Shown piece after piece: positions 5,524-10,688 of a DNA stretch of 10,688 bases. The notes under the pieces are model-generated. The model was not told where the DNA came from, searched no databases, and saw nothing but the letters and a program-made list of their open reading frames with translations. The translations under genes were made by a program, and so were the position numbers. The DNA is from Spirochaetaceae bacterium (GTDB lineage: Bacteria; Spirochaetota; Spirochaetia; Treponematales; Breznakiellaceae): contig JAISQV010000260.1 of the NCBI GenBank assembly GCA_031273985.1, forward strand, positions 1 to 10,688. Direction: 5' to 3'. Positions within the stretch are counted from its first letter, which is position 1. Every line of letters begins with the position of its first letter.

Positions 5524-7173
5524 ATGACACGACGGCAGGCGCTGTTACTGACAGCCCTTACGACGGCGGCGCTGGTGCTGGCGCTGCTCATAAGCCGGAA
5601 ACTCTGGTTCCGGCTGGACCTTACCAGGACGCGGGCCTTTACCATAAGCCCCGTGTCGCGGAATCTCTATGCCGGAATTTCCGGGGAGGTACGGATCACC
5701 TACTTCATCTCGGACAAGCTCCGGGGGCTCCACCCCCTGCCCGGCGAGATCGAGGACCTGCTCCGGGAATACGCCGCCCGGTCCCACGGCAGAATCACCG
5801 TTTCCCTCAAGGACCCGGTAAAGGCCAACATGGCCGATGCCGTGGAACAGTTGGGAATCCGGGGGCAGCCCCTGGAAACGGTGGAGCAGGATCAGGCCAG
5901 CGTGGCCATGGTCTACTCAGGGATCCTGATCGAGTACCTCGACGCGGTGGAAACGCTGCCCCTGGTCTTTTCCCTGGACACCCTGGAGTACGATCTTACC
6001 AGCCGCATCCGGGCCATGACGCGGGGATCGAGCCGGGACGTGGGCGTCCTGGTGGGGGACTCCCAGCGCCAATGGCGGGAAGACTACGGCTACCTCAACC
6101 AGACCATGACGGACGCGGGCTTCAAGGTAAGGCTGATAAACCCCGGCGATGAGATCGGCCCCTCCCTCCCGGCGCTGGTTGTGCTGGGCGGGGCGGCGGA
6201 ACTCGACGATTGGACGCTTTACCGCATAGATCACTACCTGCAGGGCGGCGGAAGGGCCCTCTTTGCCCTGGAAAGCGTCAACCTGGACGCAAACTACGGG
6301 CTCTCCGCGCGGCCCCTTGAGGATAGCGGGCTCCTCGCCATGATGTCTCACTACGGCGCCGCCCTGGAACCGGCCTATGTGCTGGATGTATCCTGCCAAA
6401 CCATCCCCATCGAGTCCCAGGGGAGGGGGGGCTACACCCAGTACCAACTCATAGCCTACCCCTTCTGGGTGGCGGCGCTGCCCCAGTTTGCCGGAGCGGA
6501 CCACCCGCTGAGTTCCGGCTTTTCCGGGGCCGACCTCTTCTGGGCAAGCCCCCTGGCCCTAAGCCCCCCGGAGGGCGTAACGGGGACGGCGCTTTTCAGC
6601 AGCACCCCCGACGCGTGGCTCCAGCAGCAGAATTTCTACCTGGACCCTAATCAGAGTTACTCCTTCGCCCTGGAGCAATCCGCCACCAAGGGGCAGCGAG
6701 TGCTTGCCGCGGCCCTGACGGGAAGATTCCCCTCATGGTTTGCGGGACAGCCCAGGCCCGTCCGCGAGGGGAGCGATGAGGAACTCCCCGCCCTTCCCCC
6801 CCGGACGGAGGAGTCCCGCATCGTGGTCATAGGGGATTCGGACATTGCCTTTTCCGGCTACATCCAGGCGGTACGGAGTCAGCGGAACCTGGACTTTCTG
6901 GTCAAAACCCTGGACTGGCTCAGCAATGACGATGACATCATTTCCATCAGAAAGCGGGAGGCCGCCGCGGGCAGGCTGGACCGGATTGCGGATCCCGAAG
7001 CGCGGCTTGAACGCATGGCCCTGGTGCGGATCGTCAATATAGTGATCCTCCCGGCGCTGGTGGCGGCCCTGGGCGTCTTTGCCGCCATGAGGCGGCGGAG
7101 CTTCCTTGCCGCGGCGCATCCCGCGAAAGTTCCGGGGGCGGACGAAAAGACCAACGGGAGGAACCCCTCATGA
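5524..7173 (+). CDS. GldG-like ABC auxiliary protein (ABC-type uncharacterised transport system domain)
   Basis: This 549-residue protein has one N-terminal helix (about 4-24), a large extracytoplasmic part and one C-terminal helix (about 501-522) followed by a basic RRR stop. Just after the first helix comes the family hallmark RLDLTRTRAFTISPVSRNLYAGI (about 30-52), then EVRITYFIS, a segment ending in the Asp/Leu-rich SLDTLEYDLTSRI, and a Rossmann-like core with GVLVGDS and PALVVLGGAAELDDWTLYRIDHYLQGGG. Near the end is RIVVIGDSDIAFS, then NLDFLVKTLDWLSNDDDIISIR, both typical of GldG homologues. GGAGG (5513-5517), 6 nt before the ATG, supports the start. The role is likely an accessory or substrate-contacting part of the ABC complex; this is inferred from family and operon. 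Confidence 0.9.
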   Translation: MTRRQALLLTALTTAALVLALLISRKLWFRLDLTRTRAFTISPVSRNLYAGISGEVRITYFISDKLRGLHPLPGEIEDLLREYAARSHGRITVSLKDPVKANMADAVEQLGIRGQPLETVEQDQASVAMVYSGILIEYLDAVETLPLVFSLDTLEYDLTSRIRAMTRGSSRDVGVLVGDSQRQWREDYGYLNQTMTDAGFKVRLINPGDEIGPSLPALVVLGGAAELDDWTLYRIDHYLQGGGRALFALESVNLDANYGLSARPLEDSGLLAMMSHYGAALEPAYVLDVSCQTIPIESQGRGGYTQYQLIAYPFWVAALPQFAGADHPLSSGFSGADLFWASPLALSPPEGVTGTALFSSTPDAWLQQQNFYLDPNQSYSFALEQSATKGQRVLAAALTGRFPSWFAGQPRPVREGSDEELPALPPRTEESRIVVIGDSDIAFSGYIQAVRSQRNLDFLVKTLDWLSNDDDIISIRKREAAAGRLDRIADPEARLERMALVRIVNIVILPALVAALGVFAAMRRRSFLAAAHPAKVPGADEKTNGRNPS

Positions 7174-8153
7174 ACTACCGGAAAAAAGTAACGATCCTTT
7201 CCGTTATTACCGGGGCCCTGGCCCTCACCTATGCGGCGCTTCTCGTTTTCAGCCCCGACCGGATCGCCGCGCGGGGCGCCTACTATGCCTGGCTCGAAGC
7301 GGGGGCTGCGGAGCAGGCGGACCGCATAGAACTGGGGGGGGGGGACCCCCTCAACCTGGTGAAGCGGGGCGGGGACTGGTATGCGGAGTACCAGGGGGAG
7401 GAATACCCCGCCCGGGCCAGCCGCGTCGAGGACCTGCTCGCCGCCTTGAGCGGCCGGGAAGCCTACGCCCTCCGGGGAGGCTCCGCCTCCGCCCACGAGC
7501 GGCTGGGCCTGGGGGAAGGCTCGGCGGCCCGCATCGTGCTGCGCCGGGGCGTGTCCGGCGAGGTCCTGCTGGACCTCCTGGCGGGGAACTACGACGCCAC
7601 GGGCCGCGAAGTGTACTACCGGAAGGCCGGCCTGGACGAGGTACGCTCCGGGAGCAGCCGGATCATGGACTTCCTCAGCTTTAGCCGCGCCTCCTGGTAC
7701 GATTTGCGGCTCTTTCCCAAAGGGCAGGATATTTCCCTGGACAGGGTGAGCCGCGTTACCGTCATACCCCCGGCGGAAGGGGAGGCGGAGACGCTGATCC
7801 TTGAACGGGACCGGCAGGGCTGGCTCGTGGAGGGCCTCCCCCGGGAGGACATCGATGTTTCCAAAATCGAACCCTATATCAGAACGATCCTCAGCGCCGA
7901 GGGGGACGATTACATACTTCCCGAAGGGGATGATTTCAGCGCCGGCAGAATAGTGCTGGAGACGGCGGAGGGCAGTTTGTACATCAGGCTGGGGGCGGAA
8001 CTGCCCAGGGAAAGCGATACGGCCCCGGTAAAACGAAGGGCCAGGGTCTCCCCTTCGGAACGGGTGCTTTCCCTCTCAAGCTGGACCCTAAGCCGCCTCT
8101 TCCAGAACAGGGACTATTTCAGCAGCCCCGGCGGGGAGAACCAGAATCCTTAA
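7170..8153 (+). CDS. DUF4340 domain protein of the GldFG operon, with an internal G11 tract
   Basis: This is a 327-residue protein with one membrane anchor (about 7-27) and an extracytoplasmic remainder that matches DUF4340 in layout. Early features are DRIEL and LVKRGGDWYAEYQGEEYPA (64-82), followed by a helix VEDLLAALSGREAY, a segment YDATGREVYYRKAG and FLSFSRASWYDLRLFP, and then a second repeat-like unit with the pattern LERDRQGWLVEG. DUF4340 proteins usually sit next to GldG homologues, as here: the start ATG overlaps the GldG stop (7170-7173). GGGAGG (7156-7161), 8 nt ahead, is the ribosome site. Codons 55-59 contain an unbroken run of 11 G, so the reading frame here is prone to slippage. 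Function is unknown. Confidence 0.88.
   Translation: MNYRKKVTILSVITGALALTYAALLVFSPDRIAARGAYYAWLEAGAAEQADRIELGGGDPLNLVKRGGDWYAEYQGEEYPARASRVEDLLAALSGREAYALRGGSASAHERLGLGEGSAARIVLRRGVSGEVLLDLLAGNYDATGREVYYRKAGLDEVRSGSSRIMDFLSFSRASWYDLRLFPKGQDISLDRVSRVTVIPPAEGEAETLILERDRQGWLVEGLPREDIDVSKIEPYIRTILSAEGDDYILPEGDDFSAGRIVLETAEGSLYIRLGAELPRESDTAPVKRRARVSPSERVLSLSSWTLSRLFQNRDYFSSPGGENQNP
7334..7344 (+). repeat. Homopolymeric G11 tract inside the DUF4340 coding region
   Basis: Eleven consecutive G encode the end of Leu55, Gly56-Gly58 and the start of Asp59. They are followed by A and five C, so the tract can also fold on itself. Loss of one G would put a TGA at 7360-7362 and end the protein after 63 residues. 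Gain of one G would move translation into a frame that stays open to 7684, giving about 171 residues. The next longest G run nearby is 7 (6425-6431). Long poly-G runs drive phase variation in several bacteria, including Treponema pallidum tpr genes. Confidence 0.9.
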
Positions 8154-8201
8154 GAATTTTTAACCAAAAGTGCAGAAGGCGTACAAAGAAAGACCAACAT
8201 C

Positions 8202-8288
8202 AAGGCACACGAAGGAAGGCCACAGACTCTCCACCTTCTTTTTTCTTTCTTCCCTTTTTCGCCTTCGTGTGCCTTCGTGGTTTTTTTT
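8202..8288 (+). terminator. Inverted repeat plus T8 after the ABC operon; CACGAAGG-type repeat
   Basis: AAGGCACACGAAGG (8202-8215) and its exact complement CCTTCGTGTGCCTT (8262-8275) form a 14-bp stem with a 46-nt loop, followed five bases later by eight T (8281-8288). The right arm is part of a 10-bp tandem copy (GCCTTCGTGT/GCCTTCGTGG, 8261-8280). Inside the loop a 5-bp stem (8215-8219/8234-8238) runs straight into T6 (8239-8244). It lies 48 nt past the DUF4340 stop and probably ends the operon, but the long loop makes it atypical and a dispersed repeat is an equal reading. Confidence 0.5.
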
Positions 8289-8331
8289 GAGGATTGCTAA
8301 TCAATCATCGAGTTGTGGGTCAAGTTTAGAA

Positions 8332-8354
8332 GTGAGGGCGGGATTCGCCCTTAC
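8332..8354 (-). terminator. Hairpin over the stop codon of the GGDEF-like gene
   Basis: The arms 8332-8340 and 8346-8354 pair over 9 bp with one G-T wobble around a 5-nt loop. The element overlaps the stop codon (8351-8353). No T-run follows on the minus strand, so a terminator role is weak; an mRNA 3'-end structure is possible. Confidence 0.25.
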
Positions 8355-9664
8355 CTCCCCTGCATAAAGGCGCGGTACTTTTCCGGGTCGCTCTTGAAGG
8401 CCACAATGGGGGATGAAGGCTCCCCGGAGGCCCGCTTTGCCGCGTGGGACGCCTCGAGAAGGAGCCGTTCCGCCGGAACCTCCCGGCCCGCCCGGGCGCT
8501 GAGGCCCATGTCCAGAGACTGGGTGAAGGTGGAGGGCAGCAAGCGGCGGAATTCCTGGGCCCGGGCTATCGCGCGATCCAGGTCCGTGTTGGGGATGATG
8601 ACCACAAGCCCCCGGTCCCCGTTTTCAAAGATCAGATCCCGAATTGTATACGCGTCAACGGCTATGCGGACAAAGTCGGCGTACCAGACCCCCTCGGGAT
8701 CATCGGGGTTCCCGTAGCGGAGCACCATGAGCGAAAGATCCTCCCGGTAACGCTGGGCCTTCTCAAGCTCCGAGGCTATCTGCCCCAGAGCCTCAGTTCC
8801 CCGGCGCACGCCGTAGCGGTTGTAGCGCTCACCTTCCTCCAAAGACTTTGCCGGAGCGGGAGGCGGCGGGGGAGTTGCCGGGGCTTCTGCCCCGTCATCC
8901 CGCTCCGCTTCCGGCGTATCTATATCCCCAAAATCCCCGAAGTCCGTATCGCCAAGACCGGCTTCCTCCGCGGACTCCGGCTCCCCGGAAAACCCAAAAT
9001 CCGCTTCCCCATCGTCCCCGCCCAGGTCAGGAAGTTCCTCCCCGCCGGCATCACCCGCCGCGAGCTCCGCGTCCCCGAAGAAATCATCCTCCGGCGCGCG
9101 GTCCCCGGACGGCGCCGAAGCGGCAGCCTCCCGTTTATCCATCGCCGCTTCCAGGATCAGACAGAGGAAGGCCGCCGCCAGCGCGCCCAGCACGATAAGC
9201 AGGGAAAAGCGCAGGGTGGAAAGAAAATCGCCATATTCAATATGGGCGTACACCGCGTGAAGGTTCACATTTCTCCGCCCCTCCACATCCAGAGGGCTGA
9301 AAAGCGGCTGCGCGGCCACGCCGAAACGCTTCGCAAAGCGCGGCGAATCATCAACCCAGTTGACCACAGCCGCCCGCTCCCGTTCAAACGCGAAACTTCC
9401 GTCGGGACTGGAAATAATCACCGCCAGCAGCGCCGTGGAGCGGGTAATCGCATCCTCTATACCCTGCCGGTAAGCCGTTCCCATGAAGGATCGCGGGTCC
9501 CGGGACGAAAGTTCCTCCCGGAGCTGATAAAAATCCCGTTCCGCCAGGGCCCGGTTTGACTTGATGTTGACAAACACCCGGTAGGCCCCCCAGCTCAGGG
9601 CGAAAACATAGGCGCCGAGACAAAGCAGGGCCAGGATAAGGGTCAGGGGCGACTTCTTACTCAT
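8351..9664 (-). CDS. Membrane protein with acidic linker and degenerate GGDEF domain
   Basis: This 437-residue protein has helix 1 at about 6-27, a roughly 120-residue extracytoplasmic region (30-148), helix 2 at about 149-173, a low-complexity linker (186-273) rich in Asp, Glu, Gly, Phe and ending in PPPPPAPAK, then a GGDEF-like domain (about 290-425). In that domain, ELEKAQRYREDLSLMVLRYG (299-318) and LVVIIPNTDLDRAIARAQEFR (353-373) follow the diguanylate cyclase pattern, but GG(D/E)EF is replaced by GDRGL (349-353) and no RxxD inhibitory site is visible. It is therefore unlikely to make cyclic di-GMP and may act as a binding or scaffold domain. The start at 9664 puts two Lys before helix 1. 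An in-frame ATG at 9691 would add 9 residues; neither has a clear Shine-Dalgarno. It is divergent from the MEMO gene. Confidence 0.8.
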   Translation of the reverse strand: MSKKSPLTLILALLCLGAYVFALSWGAYRVFVNIKSNRALAERDFYQLREELSSRDPRSFMGTAYRQGIEDAITRSTALLAVIISSPDGSFAFERERAAVVNWVDDSPRFAKRFGVAAQPLFSPLDVEGRRNVNLHAVYAHIEYGDFLSTLRFSLLIVLGALAAAFLCLILEAAMDKREAAASAPSGDRAPEDDFFGDAELAAGDAGGEELPDLGGDDGEADFGFSGEPESAEEAGLGDTDFGDFGDIDTPEAERDDGAEAPATPPPPPAPAKSLEEGERYNRYGVRRGTEALGQIASELEKAQRYREDLSLMVLRYGNPDDPEGVWYADFVRIAVDAYTIRDLIFENGDRGLVVIIPNTDLDRAIARAQEFRRLLPSTFTQSLDMGLSARAGREVPAERLLLEASHAAKRASGEPSSPIVAFKSDPEKYRAFMQGR

Positions 9665-9671
9665 GCAACAA

Positions 9672-9677
9672 ATTATA
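9672..9677 (-). promoter_or_regulatory. TATAAT -10 box of the GGDEF-like gene, predicted leaderless
   Basis: On the minus strand a perfect TATAAT ends 7 nt before the ATG at 9664. Transcription should therefore start at or beside the A of the ATG, which also explains the missing ribosome site. No convincing -35 lies 16-18 nt upstream. If this is right, the alternative start at 9691 is not transcribed. Confidence 0.4.
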
Positions 9678-9704
9678 TACGCTTTCATCATGATATGCTA
9701 CCGT

Positions 9705-9741
9705 ATTCACGATTCACGACCCGAGGTAATGCGAGGTAATG
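9705..9741 (+). repeat. Two short tandem duplications in the MEMO gene start region
   Basis: ATTCACG is repeated at 9705-9711 and 9712-9718, and CGAGGTAATG is repeated at 9722-9731 and 9732-9741. The second pair duplicates a GAGG ribosome site and an ATG. The first ATG (9729) is in frame but only 2 nt from its own GAGG. The second ATG (9739) is out of frame. The second GAGG (9733-9736) is placed 7 nt before GTG 9744, which is why I choose that start. Confidence 0.75.
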
Positions 9742-9743
9742 CG

Positions 9744-10580
9744 GTGACAATACGAAAACCCTGCCTGCCGGCGGGATGGTACCCCCGGCGGCCTGAAGAA
9801 ATAGCCCAATTCCTGAAAGCCTTCGAGCCCTGCGAAGACGAAGCCCCCGCCGCCGTCGCCCCCCATGCGGGATGGTACTATTCCGGGGCCCTTGCCGCCA
9901 AAGCCGTGGCCTCCCTCCGGCGCAGCGCGGACACAGTTGTCGTCCTCGGCGGCCACCTCCCCGCCGGCTTCCCGCCCCTCTACGCCGAAGAAGACGCCGT
10001 CTCCCTCCCCCAGGGCCTCATGGAGCTGGACGACGAATTCAGACGCCTCCTGCTCAGGCGCATCCCCGGCGGCGGCGACCGCTTCCAGGACAACACCGTA
10101 GAAGTCCTGCTGCCCATGGTCAAACATTTCTTCCCCGTGGCCCGCCTCCTCTGGCTCCGGCTCCCTGCGGACCCCGCCTCCCTCGATGCGGGAACGGCCA
10201 TCGCCCAAACCGCCGCCGCCCTCGGCAGAAACTTTGTACTCCTCGGCTCCACCGACCTCACCCACTACGGAAGCAACTACGGCTTCAGCCCCCAGGGCGC
10301 CGGCCCCGAAGCCCTGGCCTGGGTCAAAACCAAAAACGACAAAGCCTTCATCGATGCCGTCCTTGCCTCCGACCCCGCCCTCGTCCTGCGCAGGGCCCTC
10401 GACGACCGCTCGGCCTGCTCTCCCGGCCCGGTCCTCGCCTGCCTGGGCTGCGCCGAATACCTCCGGGCCGGCCCCCCGTCCCTCCTCTCCTACGCCACCA
10501 GCGCCGACACCGCCCCCTCCGTCCCCGACTCCTTCGTGGGTTACGCCGCCCTCAACTGGGCCGAAGCCGCAAAACACTAA
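9744..10580 (+). CDS. MEMO family protein (AmmeMemoRadiSam system protein B-like)
   Basis: From GTG 9744 this is a 278-residue cytoplasmic protein. It opens with the family's usual RKPCLPAGWYP (4-14). Metal-site candidates of the MEMO/dioxygenase-like fold are all present: His41 in APHAGWYYSG (39-48), His71 in VVLGGHLPAG (66-75), Asp171 and His174 in GSTDLTHYG (168-176), and Cys225 in SACSPGPV (223-230). NTVEVLLPM (117-125) is the conserved central strand. Length is typical. Bacterial members often sit with AMMECR1 and radical SAM genes, but none is visible up to the window edge. Substrate and reaction are unsettled for the bacterial family. In-frame ATGs at 9663, 9690 and 9729 exist; those at 9663 and 9690 would overlap the divergent gene's start region. 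The third codon positions are strikingly C-rich compared with the deoD to ABC region. Confidence 0.88.
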   Translation: MTIRKPCLPAGWYPRRPEEIAQFLKAFEPCEDEAPAAVAPHAGWYYSGALAAKAVASLRRSADTVVVLGGHLPAGFPPLYAEEDAVSLPQGLMELDDEFRRLLLRRIPGGGDRFQDNTVEVLLPMVKHFFPVARLLWLRLPADPASLDAGTAIAQTAAALGRNFVLLGSTDLTHYGSNYGFSPQGAGPEALAWVKTKNDKAFIDAVLASDPALVLRRALDDRSACSPGPVLACLGCAEYLRAGPPSLLSYATSADTAPSVPDSFVGYAALNWAEAAKH

Positions 10581-10614
10581 CAGACCGGAATTCAGCCTTC
10601 CCCATTTGGGCGCA

Positions 10615-10684
10615 TCCCCGGCCCAGGAACCCCGCTTGCGCGGGGGAAGGGCCGGGGACCGGGCTATCCGCTCCAATTTTTTTT
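10615..10684 (+). terminator. Nested GC-rich hairpin followed by T8 after the MEMO gene
   Basis: An outer stem TCCCCGGCCC/GGGCCGGGGA (10615-10624/10649-10658, perfect) encloses an inner stem CCCCGC/GCGGGG (10630-10635/10640-10645, loop TTGC). Eight T lie at 10677-10684, 18 nt beyond the outer stem. This is further than in a standard intrinsic terminator, so termination here is plausible but not secure. It starts 34 nt after the MEMO stop codon. Confidence 0.45.
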
Positions 10685-10688
10685 GCCC

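Noticed and set aside
6425..6431. G7 run in the GldG-like gene as a second phase-variation site
   Set aside because: Seven G is within what GC-rich coding sequence produces by chance and below lengths usually tied to switching.
8170..8367. Possible 65-residue small protein in the gap after the ABC operon
   Set aside because: It runs through the inverted repeat and T-runs, has no Shine-Dalgarno, and its sequence simply reflects the repeat.
8846..9109. Repetitive-looking segment as a DNA repeat
   Set aside because: It is the acidic/proline linker of the GGDEF-like protein. Similar codons recur, but there is no regular DNA repeat unit.
9714..10676. 320-residue open frame antisense to the MEMO gene
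   Set aside because: Its product is Gly/Glu low-complexity, as expected from reading the C-rich third positions of the MEMO gene backwards. The MEMO frame has all family motifs.
1..10688. CRISPR array, tRNA, rRNA, transposase, integrase or phage genes
   Set aside because: No regularly spaced direct repeats, cloverleaf, conserved rRNA stretch or matching protein motifs were seen on either strand.

Overview
The window reads as bacterial chromosome from a moderately to strongly GC-rich organism. My best guess is a spirochaete of the Treponema group, such as the termite-gut lineages. The grounds are a four-gene GldA/GldF/GldG/DUF4340-type ABC operon, a membrane-bound degenerate GGDEF protein with an acidic linker, a MEMO-family protein, a relaxed lipobox, and apparently very short or absent 5' leaders. 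This is inference: there is no rRNA or other diagnostic marker.

Layout. Positions 1-213 carry no gene but hold a run of five adjacent hairpins downstream of deoD. deoD (minus strand, 214-918) is a textbook hexameric purine nucleoside phosphorylase with every key residue at the E. coli number. Divergent from it are a Uma2-type PD-(D/E)XK nuclease-fold protein (1040-1663) and, 5 nt later, a diverged uracil-DNA-glycosylase-superfamily-like protein (1669-2406); these two probably share a transcript. From about 2480 to 3780 the sequence is visibly more AT-rich and holds an XRE-type regulator (minus strand) and a small divergent lipoprotein. A perfect 8-2-8 palindrome lies between them just upstream of the lipoprotein, which suggests a small self-contained regulatory unit, possibly acquired.

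From 3797 to 8153 is a tightly packed operon (two ATGA overlaps and one 3-nt gap) encoding an ABC ATPase, a six-helix ABC-2 permease, a GldG-like membrane-anchored auxiliary protein and a DUF4340 protein. The DUF4340 gene contains an uninterrupted run of 11 G, so its product could be switched off by slippage. The operon ends in an inverted repeat built from a CACGAAGG-type sequence followed by eight T.

On the minus strand (8351-9664) is a two-helix membrane protein with a long acidic/proline linker and a C-terminal GGDEF-like domain whose signature has become GDRGL. Divergent from it is a MEMO-family (AmmeMemoRadiSam protein B) gene (9744-10580). Its start region contains two successive short tandem duplications. 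A nested GC-rich hairpin followed at a distance by T8 closes the window.

No tRNA, rRNA, CRISPR array, transposase or integrase is visible. The points most worth follow-up are the G11 tract, the regulator-palindrome-lipoprotein cassette, the hairpin array with its repeated GCAACGCCCC segment, and the UDG-like/Uma2 pair. None amounts to proof of a new system.
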